Positions 44,478 to 55,520 of a stretch of DNA of 64,000 nucleotides are shown here, in pieces. The notes beneath the pieces are model-generated. The model made no database searches and was not told the origin of the DNA. It saw only the letters and a list, made by a program, of their open reading frames with translations. The DNA is from Nitrosomonas sp. PY1 (GTDB lineage: Bacteria; Pseudomonadota; Gammaproteobacteria; Burkholderiales; Nitrosomonadaceae). Every line of letters starts with the position of its first letter. Positions within the stretch are counted from its first letter, which is position 1. The stretch covers positions 782,400-846,399 of the forward strand of contig NZ_BQXC01000001.1 in NCBI RefSeq assembly GCF_022836435.1, in the 5' to 3' direction. A program made the translations under genes and the position numbers.

Positions 44478-44501
44478 AGATCGTATCATTTGATACGGTC
44501 T
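44478..44501. promoter_or_regulatory. Inverted repeat upstream of the copper oxidase gene
   Basis: Arms AGATCGTATCA (44478-44488) and TGATACGGTCT (44491-44501) pair over 11 bp with one G-T step around a two-base centre. It lies 47-70 bp before the oxidase start (minus strand) and 216-240 bp before the RND adaptor start. The position suits an operator for a dimeric repressor or activator. I cannot name the regulator; it does not match a CueR-type repeat that I recognise. Confidence 0.5.
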
Positions 44502-44717
44502 TGCTCAATTTAGATTATCAATGCAACGTTACTTTCTGGAATGGCAGGTCTGCTGAAACGATCCTTAATGTTATATTCACAGACAAGTAGAATTGTGAAG
44601 AATATCTTTAATTATCTATGCAATGCTTTTACATAATCTATCAGTTTATTTTCCTCTATATTATACAGAATCCTTATATGTTTTTGTGTCTTTTCCATTA
44701 CTAGAAGGGTAGATTGC

Positions 44718-45890
44718 GTGACGTATATTAAATTGACCATTAAATCGGAAGTGGATTTTTCCGTGCGGTTGAATGCTTCTGTCGGGAGAAAAAAAATCAT
44801 TTTTCTCAGATATTTAAGTACATTGTTTTGTTTGTTACTAATTTCGTGTGGAAAAGATACTAATCAACCTGTATCAACCGTTACGAACGCAGTACCCGTT
44901 AGTTTCATTGTTGCGCAACCAGTAGATTTGCCAGTTACACTTGAAACCATTGCTCAGACAGAAGGTGCTAAGGAGGTTGAAATTCGTCCTCAGGTAGGAG
45001 GGATTTTATTAAAGCGCTTATATGACGAAGGAATGCCGGTAAAAGCAGGTGAGCAGTTGTATTTGATTGACCCCGAGCCTTATAAAAACGCATTGGCTGA
45101 AGCTAATGCAGTAGTACAAGAACAGCAGGCTCGAATAACGCTTGCACGCGAAGATTTAAAACAGCAACATCAGTTATATGAAAAAGGATTTATTAGTCGT
45201 CGCGCCTATGATTTGGTTAAAACTGAATTGGCAGTGATAGAAACAGCACTGCAATCAGCTAGAGCGCGTGCGCGCCAAGCGCAATTGAATTATTCTTATA
45301 CTTTGGTTAAAGCTCCCGTCAGCGGAGTAACTGGGCGTTCTCAGTTTTCCGAGGGAACTTTAGTGTCGGCCAATACTAGCGTTTTGACAACAATATCTCA
45401 GCTTAATCCCATTTGGGTTCGTTTTAGTTTCTCGGAAAACGAAATTATGCAATTTGGTGACTATCTCAATGATGAGAATGTTCACAATATTACCTTGGTT
45501 CTTCCAGATGGAGCAGAGTACCCGCTGCCCGGACGTATTAATTTCGCTGCGAGTCAAATTGATATGGCGCTGGCGACTCAGCAAATCCGAGCAACTTTTG
45601 AAAATCCTGAGCAGCGTGTGTTATCGGGGCAATTTGTTCGCGTTCGTGTTACTGCGGGGAAAGTGCATACGGTATATCGCATTCCTCAACTGGCCGTATT
45701 GACATCGGATTTGGGTAAGTATGTATACGTCATTAATGACGATCTCACGGTATCTTCGAGATCGGTAAAGGTAGGGCGCTGGGTCGGGGAAGACTGGCTT
45801 ATTGAAGCTGGATTAAACTCTGGGGACCGTATTGCGGTCGATAATTTAATGCGGTTGGCGCCAGGTAGATTGGTTATACCTCGCTCATAG
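44718..45890 (+). CDS. RND efflux periplasmic adaptor (AcrA/MexA type lipoprotein)
   Basis: A 390-residue membrane-fusion protein. The hydrophobic leader ends in the lipobox LISC (Cys44), so it is a lipid-anchored adaptor. The lipoyl halves EIRPQVGGILLKRLYDEG and YTLVKAPVSGVTGRSQFSEG flank a helical hairpin (about 125-190). GTG 44718 is behind AGAAGG; the leader would then be unusually long, and GTG 44763 would give a shorter signal. The pump gene follows after 53 bp. No TolC-type channel gene is present, so the outer-membrane component must be elsewhere. Confidence 0.9.
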   Translation: MTYIKLTIKSEVDFSVRLNASVGRKKIIFLRYLSTLFCLLLISCGKDTNQPVSTVTNAVPVSFIVAQPVDLPVTLETIAQTEGAKEVEIRPQVGGILLKRLYDEGMPVKAGEQLYLIDPEPYKNALAEANAVVQEQQARITLAREDLKQQHQLYEKGFISRRAYDLVKTELAVIETALQSARARARQAQLNYSYTLVKAPVSGVTGRSQFSEGTLVSANTSVLTTISQLNPIWVRFSFSENEIMQFGDYLNDENVHNITLVLPDGAEYPLPGRINFAASQIDMALATQQIRATFENPEQRVLSGQFVRVRVTAGKVHTVYRIPQLAVLTSDLGKYVYVINDDLTVSSRSVKVGRWVGEDWLIEAGLNSGDRIAVDNLMRLAPGRLVIPRS

Positions 45891-45943
45891 GCTCATTTCA
45901 ATTTACGATTATTAGTGATAACAAACGCTATAGCCATTACAAC

Positions 45944-48900
45944 ATGACTCGCTTTTTTATTGAACGACCGATATTTGCATCGGTGCTATCAATCTTTATC
46001 GTTCTGGCTGGATTAGCTGCGGCGATGCAGTTACCGATTGAACAATACCCTAAAATTGTACCGCCAACAGTAGTTGTAACGGCGACTTATCCTGGTGCAA
46101 ATGTTGAAACATTAATCAAGACTGTAGCCGCGCCCATTGAAGAAAAATTGCATACTTTAGAAGGCTTACAGTATTTCAGCTCTAGCGCGGATTCGAGCGG
46201 ACGATTAACTATCACGGTTACCTTTGAAATCGATACTGACATAGATCGCGCCGTTTTTAGCGTCAGCAACGAAGTCAATACAGCAATGGCACGTTTGCCA
46301 GATGAAGTGCGACGTACAGGCATTACAATTCAAAAGCGTTCGAATGATTTGTTAATGGTTTTTGCATTCACATCACAAGATTCCGAACATACACCATTGT
46401 TTCTAAGTAACTTTATGACGACCAATATTCTGGATGAAATTAAGCGTGTTCCGGGTGTTGGTGAAGCACGGATTTTTGGTGCGCAGGATTATTCGATGCG
46501 CATATGGTTACAGCCTGACCGAATGGCGCAATTAGGCATTACTGCACGTGATATTGCCGATGCAATCAGAGCACAAAATACCCAGCAAGCCATTGGAAAA
46601 ATCGGTCAAGAACCTGCTTTGGTTGATCAGCAACTGGTGTATACCGTAACTGCGCGGGGTCGATTGCTTGAACCTGAGCAATTCGAGCGAATTGTTTTAC
46701 GTGCTAGCGGCCCTAGTGGCATGTTGTATTTGAAGGATGTCGCACGTATCGAACTGGGGGCGCAAGATTATGCAACGCGTACTTACATTAATGGTGAGTT
46801 AGGTCTCGGAATCGGTATTTTTTTACGTACCGGCGCGAATGCATTGGATACTGCAGTTGCTGCAAAAGCTAGAATGAATGACTTGCAATCATACCTTCCA
46901 GAAGGAATGCAGTATGTCGTTTCATACGATGCAAGTGTGTTTGTTAAAGCTTCTATATGGGAAGTAGTGAAGACTCTGGGGGAGGCGTTGCTACTGGTTG
47001 TTTTGGTGGTCTTTTTGTTTTTGCAAACTTGGCGTGCAACATTGATTCCGGTGATTGCCATACCTATTTCGCTGATTGGCAGCTTTGCAGGCTTGTGGCT
47101 ATTAGGGTACTCCATTAATACCTTGACGTTGTTTGCCATGGTGCTATCGATCGGTATTGTGGTCGACGATGCGATTGTTGTGCTTGAAAATATCGAGCGC
47201 CTAATGTCCGAAGAGAAACTCTCACCTTTTCAAGCAGCGATCAAAGCCATGCAACAAATATCGAGCGCTGTGGTGGCAATGACTTTAGTCTTGGTTGCGG
47301 TATTTATTCCAGTGGCTTTTTTGGGTGGGGTTGCCGGTGAATTGTATCAACAGTTTGCTGTGACAATCGCGGTGGCCAGTGTGATTTCGGGTATTGTTGC
47401 ATTGACATTAACACCGGTGTTGTGCGCGTTGTTACTTAAGCCAAATGAGCATTTGTCAAAGTATTTCGATGGCTTTAACCATCAATTTGAACGGATTCGT
47501 GGTTGGTATGTCCGGATGGTTGGTTTGAGTATTCGCTACACTGCGCGTAGTTTGATGCTTTTTTTATTAGTGATTTTGATTTTGGCTTACTTGGTGCGCA
47601 GTATTCCAAGCGGATTTATTCCATCTGAAGATCAAGGATACGTGATCGGTGTGGTGATACTGCCTGACAGCGCGACTTTGGCGCGAACGATTAAAGTCTC
47701 CGATAAGATTACAGAAGCTTTGGCGAAAGATTCAGCTATTGAGTATCAGTTTTCAGTAAACGGATTGGATTTTATTGGGGGTGGTGGCAATAAAACCAAT
47801 GTTTCCACTGTGTTTGTGCGCATGAAAGATTGGTCAGAGCGAACAGTAAGCGCCAACGATGTGGTTGGCCAGCTATCAGCCATCGGCATGCAGCAGTCGG
47901 ATGGTTTGGTCGTTGCTTTCAATCCTCCAGCGATTCGAGGATTAGGAAGTACCGGTGGCTTCGAGTTTTATGTGCAAAGCCGTGTTAATACGGATGTTGT
48001 ACGAATGGCAGAGGTGGTCAATGAGTTGCTGGAGTCTTTAAAGCAAGAACCACGCTTGGCTTCAATGAATACGTTTCTACGCGTATCGGTGCCGCAGTAC
48101 TACCTGGAAGTGGATGAAGCTAAAGCTGTCGCGCAAGGAATACCCATTGCTGATATTTATGCTGCTTTACAAAGCACCATGGGTACCCTGTATGTCAATG
48201 ATTTTAATCGATCAGGAAGAACATACCGAGTGCAGTTGCAAGCAGAAGCTAAATATCGTATGAAGGCGGATGATCTCGGTAAGGTATACGTGCGCTCGGA
48301 GTCGGGAGCAATGGTTCCTTTATCCGCTTTGAGTAAGGTCAAACATATTGTAGGTCCAGAACAATTAGAGCGATACAATGGCTTGTTGTCGGCAAAAGTT
48401 ATGGGCACAACAGCGAGTGGTACCAGTTCGGGAGATGCCATTGCCTTGGTGGAACAACTTGCTCAACAAACATTGCCTGAAGGTTATCAAATTGCTTGGA
48501 CAGGAACCGCCTTTCAGGAAAAAAAGATAGGTTCGGTTGCGGTATTGGCGGTTAGCTTGGCAATCGTTATGGTTTTTCTCATTCTGGCCGCGCAATTTGA
48601 GACATGGACATTACCGCTAGCTGTTATTCTTGCGATGCCTTTTGCAATACTAGGGGCATTATTGGCAATTCTCATCTTGGGAATGAATAACGATATTTAT
48701 TTTCAGATCGGTATGGTGACGCTCATCGCTTTGGCCGCAAAAAATGCCATCTTGCTAGTTGAGTTTGCGAATCAAAAAGTGCAGCAAGGTGTTGCCATGC
48801 ATGAAGCGGCTATTCAGTCAGTGCGGTTACGTTTTAGACCGATTGTTATGACTTCCATGACATTTATGCTTGGTGTAGTGCCGCTTGTCATCGCAACTGG

Positions 48901-49054
48901 GGCCGGATCTGCAGCACGGCAATCCATGGGGACTGGTGTATTAGGTGGCATGATCATGGCAACCTGTGTGGCAACTATTTTTGTGCCATTATTTTTTCTG
49001 ATCGTATCCAGGAATACTGTCATTGCTAAAGAAACTGGCATTCACCAAGAATAA
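45944..49054 (+). CDS. RND-family efflux pump permease (HAE-1/AcrB type)
   Basis: A 1036-residue inner-membrane proton antiporter of the AcrB class, the normal length. It has twelve spans in two halves, with large periplasmic loops after spans 1 and 7. The family N-terminus MTRFFIERPIFASVLSIFIV and the span 4 segment with SIGIVVDDAIVVLEN (the proton-relay Asp pair) are intact. The span 10-11 segment LAAKNAILLVEFA has the matching Lys. It forms a unit with the adaptor 53 bp upstream. The class usually exports hydrophobic and amphiphilic drugs; specificity here is unknown. Confidence 0.95.
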   Translation: MTRFFIERPIFASVLSIFIVLAGLAAAMQLPIEQYPKIVPPTVVVTATYPGANVETLIKTVAAPIEEKLHTLEGLQYFSSSADSSGRLTITVTFEIDTDIDRAVFSVSNEVNTAMARLPDEVRRTGITIQKRSNDLLMVFAFTSQDSEHTPLFLSNFMTTNILDEIKRVPGVGEARIFGAQDYSMRIWLQPDRMAQLGITARDIADAIRAQNTQQAIGKIGQEPALVDQQLVYTVTARGRLLEPEQFERIVLRASGPSGMLYLKDVARIELGAQDYATRTYINGELGLGIGIFLRTGANALDTAVAAKARMNDLQSYLPEGMQYVVSYDASVFVKASIWEVVKTLGEALLLVVLVVFLFLQTWRATLIPVIAIPISLIGSFAGLWLLGYSINTLTLFAMVLSIGIVVDDAIVVLENIERLMSEEKLSPFQAAIKAMQQISSAVVAMTLVLVAVFIPVAFLGGVAGELYQQFAVTIAVASVISGIVALTLTPVLCALLLKPNEHLSKYFDGFNHQFERIRGWYVRMVGLSIRYTARSLMLFLLVILILAYLVRSIPSGFIPSEDQGYVIGVVILPDSATLARTIKVSDKITEALAKDSAIEYQFSVNGLDFIGGGGNKTNVSTVFVRMKDWSERTVSANDVVGQLSAIGMQQSDGLVVAFNPPAIRGLGSTGGFEFYVQSRVNTDVVRMAEVVNELLESLKQEPRLASMNTFLRVSVPQYYLEVDEAKAVAQGIPIADIYAALQSTMGTLYVNDFNRSGRTYRVQLQAEAKYRMKADDLGKVYVRSESGAMVPLSALSKVKHIVGPEQLERYNGLLSAKVMGTTASGTSSGDAIALVEQLAQQTLPEGYQIAWTGTAFQEKKIGSVAVLAVSLAIVMVFLILAAQFETWTLPLAVILAMPFAILGALLAILILGMNNDIYFQIGMVTLIALAAKNAILLVEFANQKVQQGVAMHEAAIQSVRLRFRPIVMTSMTFMLGVVPLVIATGAGSAARQSMGTGVLGGMIMATCVATIFVPLFFLIVSRNTVIAKETGIHQE

Positions 49055-49127
49055 AGCGGTGTGCTGGTTAAAACGGTTATGACAAAACATACTGAGTAAA
49101 TAAGGAATTTGCCATAATTGCGCTACA

Positions 49128-50843
49128 ATGACGCTTATGGATCTAAGTAAATCTAATAAAGCAGAAATTGCTCGAGCCGTACAAGAAAAGCTGCAAGATA
49201 CCAATATTATATTGGTCGGAATGATGGGGGCAGGTAAAACCACCATCGGTAAGGCTTTATCTGTTTTGCTTAATAAAGATTTTGTTGATTCCGATCACGA
49301 AATTCAAAGCCGTACCGGGGTGAAAATTCCGGTCATATTTGAAATAGAAGGAGAAGTAGGTTTTCGGAAACGTGAATCTGAAGCGTTGGTTGATTTAGTA
49401 AAAAAGCGCAATATGGTTTTAGCGACCGGTGGAGGCGCAATACTGAGTCAAGAAAACCGGAAAGCCTTACGAAAAAATGGTGTGGTTATTTATTTACGCG
49501 CATCGGTTAATGATTTATACCGTCGCACCCGATATGATAAGAATCGACCGCTTTTACAAACTAAAAATCTTTTGGAACGCTTGAATGATTTGCATGCGCA
49601 ACGTGATGTTTACTATCGGGAAACAGCGCATATCATTATAGATAGTGGTAAGCAAGGAGTGCGTTTTCTTATACAAAAACTTATCCATAAACTAATATCA
49701 CTGGATTTTCAAGAAATCAACAGGAATCATTGCCAGAATAATATGCAGACCATTACAGTCGATTTTGCTACGGTATCGGAAAAGCGTAGTTATCCCATTT
49801 ATATTGGATATGGAATTCTCGATCAGGTAGATTTATTGTTGTCGCATATTCCTCAAATGCGGGTGGCAATTATTTCCAATGAAACGGTAGCGCCTTTATA
49901 TTTAGGTGCGTTAACAGCAGCACTGGCAAAAAAGAAAATCACTGTTGTTCCTATCATTTTGCCGGATGGCGAAGTACATAAAAACTGGCAAACTCTCAAT
50001 GTAATTTTTGATGCGTTACTTAAAAATCATTGTGAGCGTAATACGACTGTGATAGCACTTGGCGGTGGTGTTATTGGCGATTTGGCCGGCTTTGCAGCAT
50101 CAACCTATTTGCGCGGGGTACCTTTTATTCAAATACCCACTTCATTACTGGCACAAGTTGATTCGTCTGTGGGAGGGAAAACCGGGATTAATCATACGCT
50201 GGGTAAAAATATGATTGGTGCTTTTTATCAGCCGCGTATGGTGCTGACTGACAGTGCTACTTTGAATACCTTGCCGGATAGGGAGTTATATGCTGGACTT
50301 GCGGAAGTCATTAAATACGGTTTGATTCGCGATCCAGAGTTTTTTGATTGGCTAGAGCGTAATATGCGCCACTTAATCGCGCGAGATCCGGAAATTTTGA
50401 ATCAAGCGATTCAACGTAGCTGTGAAAATAAAGCGGAGATTGTTGCAGCAGATGAAAAGGAAAAAGGTGTTCGTGCTCTGCTAAATTTAGGGCATACCTT
50501 TGGTCATGCGATCGAAAATGGTATGGGCTACGGTGTTTGGTTTCATGGTGAAGCAGTGGCCGCTGGTATTGTGATGGCTGCTGAATTGTCGTTGCGGATG
50601 AAGTTGATTAACGATGCAGATGTAGCGCGTATCCGGGAGATTTTTTTGCAGGCGAAATTGCCAGTTATTGCACCCAAAATGCCACCAGAAAAGTATTTGG
50701 AATTAATGGCGTTGGATAAAAAAGTGGAATCTGGGAAAACGCGTTTCATTTTATTGAATCGGATTGGCGAGGCGGTTATGCGTGCGGATATATCATCTAC
50801 AGTTCTCAAAGAGATCATATTGACCTGTACGTCCCATGAGTAA
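49128..50843 (+). CDS. aroKB: Fused shikimate kinase / 3-dehydroquinate synthase (AroK-AroB)
   Basis: A single 571-residue frame encodes two consecutive shikimate-pathway enzymes. Residues 1 to about 190 are shikimate kinase (Walker [10 protein letters not shown] at 31-39; [21 protein letters not shown]). From about 206 the protein begins again as 3-dehydroquinate synthase ([20 protein letters not shown], then [31 protein letters not shown] and GHTFGHAIE). No stop separates them. The kinase acts two steps after the synthase. In most proteobacteria these are adjacent separate genes; the fusion of both is known in some. The stop overlaps the dgt start by eight bases. Confidence 0.93.
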   Translation: MTLMDLSKSNKAEIARAVQEKLQDTNIILVGMMGAGKTTIGKALSVLLNKDFVDSDHEIQSRTGVKIPVIFEIEGEVGFRKRESEALVDLVKKRNMVLATGGGAILSQENRKALRKNGVVIYLRASVNDLYRRTRYDKNRPLLQTKNLLERLNDLHAQRDVYYRETAHIIIDSGKQGVRFLIQKLIHKLISLDFQEINRNHCQNNMQTITVDFATVSEKRSYPIYIGYGILDQVDLLLSHIPQMRVAIISNETVAPLYLGALTAALAKKKITVVPIILPDGEVHKNWQTLNVIFDALLKNHCERNTTVIALGGGVIGDLAGFAASTYLRGVPFIQIPTSLLAQVDSSVGGKTGINHTLGKNMIGAFYQPRMVLTDSATLNTLPDRELYAGLAEVIKYGLIRDPEFFDWLERNMRHLIARDPEILNQAIQRSCENKAEIVAADEKEKGVRALLNLGHTFGHAIENGMGYGVWFHGEAVAAGIVMAAELSLRMKLINDADVARIREIFLQAKLPVIAPKMPPEKYLELMALDKKVESGKTRFILLNRIGEAVMRADISSTVLKEIILTCTSHE

Positions 50844-51954
50844 TCCTGAGTATGCGGTATCTGTGCATAACTCAAGAGGACGCATCATTACTGAATCTGT
50901 CCCGGAGGGACGTAGTGAGTTTCAGCGAGACCGTGATCGAATCATTCATTCTGCGGCATTCCGTCGGTTGGAATATAAGACACAAGTTTTTGTTAATCAT
51001 GAAGGTGATTTATTTCGAACTCGTTTGACGCATAGCCTTGAAGTGGCGCAAATCGGGCGCTCTATTGCGAGAAATCTCGAATTGAATGAGGATTTGGTCG
51101 AGGCTATTACGCTTGCACATGATCTTGGTCATACGCCTTTCGGGCATGCAGGACAAGATGCATTAAACGACTGTATGCGCGCCTACGGTGGTTTTGAGCA
51201 TAACTTACAATCGCTGCGTGTCGTCGATGTGCTCGAAGAGCGTTACGCTGCCTTTGATGGCTTAAATCTTTGCTATGAAACTCGGGAAGGTATCTTGAAA
51301 CGTGCTTCCAAGAGTAATGCGCAGAAATTAGGCATGCTCGGCGAGCGTTTGTTAAAAGGCGAGCGACCATCTATGGAAGCGCAATTAGCTAATTTTTCAG
51401 ATGAGATCGCCTATAATAATCATGATGTTGATGATGGATTGCGCTCTGGATTGATTACTTTGGAGCAACTGAAAGAAGTCGCGATTTTTTCTCGCCATCT
51501 CAATCAAGTCAAGGATCGTTATCCCAATCTGGCAGAACGTCGTATGATCTACGAAACCGTTCGCAGCATGGTTAACACTTTAGTCAATGATCTTATTCAG
51601 CAAAGTCGGTATAACATTCAATCTGCAGGAATCGCTACACTTGAGGATGTGCGCACCGCACCTCTTTTAATTGGTTTTAGCCCGACTGTGGATAAAGAAC
51701 AAAAAGAATTAAAGAAATTTTTATTCAATCAACTATATCGACACTTTCTAGTCGTGCGTATGAATAAGCGCGCACAGCATACGATTGAACAGCTATTTAC
51801 CGCGTTTAGTCATGAAATCAGAATGCTTCCTACTAAATATCAGAAAAAATTCGAGCGGGAAGGGCATCAGGCAATTGCCGATTATATTGCCGGAATGACT
51901 GACCGATACGCGATTAAGGAATATCAGCGATTGTTTAATATCGCTGAAACTTAA
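50836..51954 (+). CDS. dgt: Deoxyguanosinetriphosphate triphosphohydrolase-like protein
   Basis: HD-domain phosphohydrolase of 372 residues that splits dNTPs, typically dGTP, to nucleoside and tripolyphosphate. The HD metal ligands are His66 (LTHSLEV) and His95-Asp96 ([14 protein letters not shown]), with the distal Asp in [24 protein letters not shown] is the family N-terminus. It begins inside the last codons of aroKB (overlap of eight bases), so the two are translationally coupled. The aroK-aroB-dgt order is common in betaproteobacteria. Confidence 0.93.
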   Translation: MSNPEYAVSVHNSRGRIITESVPEGRSEFQRDRDRIIHSAAFRRLEYKTQVFVNHEGDLFRTRLTHSLEVAQIGRSIARNLELNEDLVEAITLAHDLGHTPFGHAGQDALNDCMRAYGGFEHNLQSLRVVDVLEERYAAFDGLNLCYETREGILKRASKSNAQKLGMLGERLLKGERPSMEAQLANFSDEIAYNNHDVDDGLRSGLITLEQLKEVAIFSRHLNQVKDRYPNLAERRMIYETVRSMVNTLVNDLIQQSRYNIQSAGIATLEDVRTAPLLIGFSPTVDKEQKELKKFLFNQLYRHFLVVRMNKRAQHTIEQLFTAFSHEIRMLPTKYQKKFEREGHQAIADYIAGMTDRYAIKEYQRLFNIAET

Positions 51955-52232
51955 CGGGAATCACTACATTAAAGCTTTAAAGATGGTTGAATAATCGTGA
52001 GGGCGATTTCGATCTGTAAATCCAATTATATTTATATAAGTATCTAAATGATAATATATTTATATTTTTGTTGTTTTGTGAAATCGGCTTTGAATATGCT
52101 TTTCTGCTTTCTGTAACAACAATGGTAAAACACGAAATCGGGGTTCGCTGGTAAAATACAAAATTTAACAGCGTGTTATCTTTTTAGATAGTGCACGCTT
52201 ACAGATGATTTTTTATGGATTCTTAATGACAA

Positions 52233-53300
52233 ATGCTGATGAATGACACATTTCTGCGCGCATTATTAAAAAAGCCGGTTGAATATACGCCTATCTGGAT
52301 GATGCGGCAGGCTGGTCGATATTTGCCGGAATATAATGAAACGCGAGCACGTGCTGGTGATTTTCTTACTTTATGCAAAACTCCTGCATTTGCTACGGAA
52401 GTAACTTTGCAGCCATTAGAGCGATTTCCACTGGATGCTGCGATACTATTTTCGGATATCTTGACGATTCCCGATGCCATGGGGCTAGGATTATATTTTG
52501 CGCAAGGTGAAGGTCCGATGTTTGAGCGACCTTTACGTAGTGAGCAAGAAATTAGGGCATTAAGTCCTCCGGACATAAATAAGCAGTTGCGCTATGTCAT
52601 GGATGCCGTATCGGAAATACGCCGAGCATTGAATAATAGAGTGCCTCTGATTGGTTTTTCTGGAAGCCCGTTTACATTGGCATGCTATATGGTGGAAGGG
52701 CGTGGTGGTACTGAATTCCGAGAGATAAAAACCATGTTATATGAGCGCCCGGAATTGCTGCATCATATCTTGGAAGTAAATGCTAAAACCGTAACAGCGT
52801 ACCTTAATGCGCAAATTGATTCCGGTGCACAAGCTGTAATGATTTTTGATACTTGGGGGGGAGCACTCGCACATTCGGCCTACCAAGAGTTTTCATTACG
52901 CTATATGCAACACATCATTGCAGGACTGAAGCGTGAGAAGGATGGTGTGCGAATTCCTAGTATTGTGTTCACAAAAGGTGGTGGACTTTGGTTAGAAGCG
53001 ATTGCTGCTATCGGGTGCGATGCGGTCGGTTTGGATTGGTCAATCGACATTGGCTCGGCGCGTAAGCGCGTGGGGAATAAAGTAGCGTTGCAGGGAAACC
53101 TGGATCCATCAGTGCTTTTCTCTTCACCAGAAGTTATCAAACGGGAAGTGGAGAAGATTCTCTCAAGCTATGGAAACGGAAGCGGCCATGTATTCAATTT
53201 GGGACACGGAATCTCTCAATTTACTCCACCGGAGCATGCTGCAGAACTGGTGAATGCAGTCCATTCGTTCAGTCGTAAATTTCATATGACAGAAGAATAG
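52233..53300 (+). CDS. hemE: Uroporphyrinogen decarboxylase
   Basis: HemE removes four carboxyl groups from uroporphyrinogen III to give coproporphyrinogen III in haem synthesis. The 355-residue barrel protein has [15 protein letters not shown] with the substrate-binding Arg, the [12 protein letters not shown] motif with catalytic Asp, and [16 protein letters not shown]. The C-terminal GHGI and FNLGHG stretch is also typical. ATG 52233 is used; ATG 52239 is two codons on. The 278-bp gap upstream is AT-rich and probably carries its promoter. The response regulator gene starts 18 bp after its stop. Confidence 0.96.
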   Translation: MLMNDTFLRALLKKPVEYTPIWMMRQAGRYLPEYNETRARAGDFLTLCKTPAFATEVTLQPLERFPLDAAILFSDILTIPDAMGLGLYFAQGEGPMFERPLRSEQEIRALSPPDINKQLRYVMDAVSEIRRALNNRVPLIGFSGSPFTLACYMVEGRGGTEFREIKTMLYERPELLHHILEVNAKTVTAYLNAQIDSGAQAVMIFDTWGGALAHSAYQEFSLRYMQHIIAGLKREKDGVRIPSIVFTKGGGLWLEAIAAIGCDAVGLDWSIDIGSARKRVGNKVALQGNLDPSVLFSSPEVIKREVEKILSSYGNGSGHVFNLGHGISQFTPPEHAAELVNAVHSFSRKFHMTEE

Positions 53301-53318
53301 CGTGATAGACTTTTATTT

Positions 53319-54011
53319 ATGCATATTTTGATTATCGAAGATGATTTAGCTATTGCAGCCAATTTGTATGATTTTCTTGAGTCGCGTGGCCATAGCGTTG
53401 ATGCGGCTGTAAATGGGACGGCGGGGCTTCATCTGGCAGTAACGCAACGGTTTGATGCAATACTGCTGGATTTAGGATTGCCAGGAATGAACGGAATCAC
53501 TTTATGCCGGAAGTTACGTCAAGAATCACAAATTGATACGCCAATTTTGATGTTAACAGCGCGCGATACCTTGGAAGATAAGCTTATTGGCTTCGAACAA
53601 GGAGCTGACGATTATATGATCAAACCATTTGCCTTGAAGGAAGTGGAAGCGCGATTATTGGCAATGCACAAGCGACATGCCGGTAAGGTGGCTAACCGGA
53701 TTCTGGAAGTCGGAGAGTTGTTTTTTGACCCCAAAACTGTGTCTATTCGCTTTGAAAACAAAAACGTTAAACTTCCACCGAAATGTATTCGTTTACTGGC
53801 ACTAATGATGAGTGAGCCGGGTAGAGTATTTAGCCGCGAAGAACTTGAACAAGAAGCGTGGGAAGAATCGCAAGAGACGAGCGATACTTTACGTAGTCAC
53901 ATGCATATTTTAAGGCGCGCCCTGACCAAAGCAGGCGGTTATGACCCGATTGAAACAGTGCATGGTTTGGGTTACTGCTTGACACTACGTGAACAACAGT
54001 TACGGGATTAA
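53319..54011 (+). CDS. OmpR-family two-component response regulator
   Basis: A 230-residue DNA-binding regulator. The receiver (1-120) has IEDD, phospho-acceptor Asp51 (LLDLGLPGMNG), Thr in MLTARD and Lys in MIKPFA. The winged-helix output (about 130-225) contains FSREELEQEAWEESQETSD and HILRRALTKAGGYDPIETVHGLGYCL. It overlaps the histidine-kinase gene by 23 bases, so the pair is a single unit. It follows hemE by 18 bp, so read-through from hemE is possible. Target genes cannot be inferred. Confidence 0.93.
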   Translation: MHILIIEDDLAIAANLYDFLESRGHSVDAAVNGTAGLHLAVTQRFDAILLDLGLPGMNGITLCRKLRQESQIDTPILMLTARDTLEDKLIGFEQGADDYMIKPFALKEVEARLLAMHKRHAGKVANRILEVGELFFDPKTVSIRFENKNVKLPPKCIRLLALMMSEPGRVFSREELEQEAWEESQETSDTLRSHMHILRRALTKAGGYDPIETVHGLGYCLTLREQQLRD

Positions 54012-55266
54012 ACAAAGCCTACGTTACCGCGTTGCGGTAGCGCTAGCTACATTTAGCATCTTTATTGTTGGGACGCTTTGTATCATTCTTTATTTTTTAT
54101 CCGACAATATCGAAGAAGCACATATTGAGCAGGTGATTGCAATGGAAATGGATCATCTAATACGCAGTTATCAGAAACACTCCGATTTTAATTCGCAAGT
54201 AGGTTTGCATGTTAGAAGTTTTGTCATTAGCAACATGGATGACGAATTGCAGATCCCTGCTTATTTACGAGGTTTAAATCCCGGCTTTCATCGTATTCTT
54301 CATGGCACAAAAGATTTCCATGTTTCTGTGCGCATTATTGGTGAAACAAAATTTCTGGTGGCTTATCGCATTGAGCTACATACGCAACGTTTAAAAAAAT
54401 TAAGATTATCGATTTTACTTTCTTGGTTTATCGTTATAGCTATCGCATTTATTGTTGGCTATCTGTTGGCTAAAGTATTGGTCCGGCAAGTTACTGATTT
54501 GGCGGAAAGAGTAAATTCGTTAGCACCAGGGGTTGTGGGAGCCGATTTATTGACACAACCAGACATGGATGAAGAAGTAGCGCAGCTAGCGCGTGCGTTG
54601 GACGATTATCAAGCACGCATTAAGCGCATGCTTCAACGTGAGCACGAATTTACTGCCAATATTAGCCATGAATTGAGAACACCTATTACTACTATTTTAA
54701 CCAGCTGCGAATTATTGTTGGTTGATGATAGTTTATCGGAGCGATTGCACTACCGGATAAAAATGATTGAATCAGCGGCTACCCGAATGGGTGAACAGTT
54801 GCAAGCATTGCTATTTCTTGCACGTGAGCAATCGCTAGGAGAAGTCGAAACAGTTGCGCTTGCTGAATGCGTATACGATGCAGTTGATCCCATTTGTATG
54901 GAGATATCACGGAAAAATCTGGATTTTGAAGTCAATATTTCTCCTTCTATAACGATTACTGTAAATCGTCAAGCATTGTATACGGTATTAATGAATCTAC
55001 TGCGTAATGCGGTTCAATATACAGATAAGGGTTTTATTCGAGTTGATTTCAATGATCAACGACTCTCTTTATCGGATTCTGGCATTGGTATTGACCCCGC
55101 CTATATGCCGATGTTGTATGAGCGGTTTTTTCGTGGCTCATCCGATGGGGAAGGATTGGGAATTGGGCTGGCAATCGTTAAGCGTATTTGCGATTACTAT
55201 CACTGGCGCATTGAGATCGATAGCATGCCCGGAAAAGGTACAACATTTCATATTCATTTTACTTGA
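53989..55266 (+). CDS. Sensor histidine kinase (partner of the OmpR-type regulator)
   Basis: A 425-residue membrane kinase. Two spans (about 15-37 and 140-165) enclose a periplasmic domain of about 100 residues. A HAMP-like linker follows, then the phosphorylated His227 (NISHELRTPIT) and ATPase domain motifs N (LMNLLRNAVQYTDKG), G1 (LSDSGIGID) and G2 (GEGLGIGLAIVKRI). GTG 53989 lies within the last codons of the regulator, so they are coupled. The periplasmic domain has no family that I recognise. A terminator hairpin follows at 55334. Confidence 0.9.
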   Translation: MNNSYGIKQSLRYRVAVALATFSIFIVGTLCIILYFLSDNIEEAHIEQVIAMEMDHLIRSYQKHSDFNSQVGLHVRSFVISNMDDELQIPAYLRGLNPGFHRILHGTKDFHVSVRIIGETKFLVAYRIELHTQRLKKLRLSILLSWFIVIAIAFIVGYLLAKVLVRQVTDLAERVNSLAPGVVGADLLTQPDMDEEVAQLARALDDYQARIKRMLQREHEFTANISHELRTPITTILTSCELLLVDDSLSERLHYRIKMIESAATRMGEQLQALLFLAREQSLGEVETVALAECVYDAVDPICMEISRKNLDFEVNISPSITITVNRQALYTVLMNLLRNAVQYTDKGFIRVDFNDQRLSLSDSGIGIDPAYMPMLYERFFRGSSDGEGLGIGLAIVKRICDYYHWRIEIDSMPGKGTTFHIHFT

Positions 55267-55333
55267 TAGAGCCTCGCCAGTAGGTAATCTGCCTTCACGC
55301 TTTCTTCACATTTCTTGTGTTAACGTTTTTACC

Positions 55334-55357
55334 CTTAAGGTTCCAACCTTAAGTTTT
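55334..55357 (+). terminator. Rho-independent terminator after the two-component operon
   Basis: CTTAAGG (55334-55340), loop TTCCAA, then CCTTAAG (55347-55353) followed at once by TTTT (55354-55357). The arms pair perfectly over seven bases (nine if the loop closes). It lies 68 bp after the kinase stop and before the SbtA gene, so it separates the two transcription units. Confidence 0.7.
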
Positions 55358-55520
55358 CGCAATCAATAAGCAAGAGTAAGTTTGGAGTTTTTACTTTTAG
55401 TAACGGATACAAGCGTCTTATCTCTGTATTTGCGTTACTTTAAAGGATGTTTTGAGAATAGGGTGAAGTATCTTTACAAAGAATTGATTTAAATATAATC
55501 AAAATAAATAGGAGTTTTGC

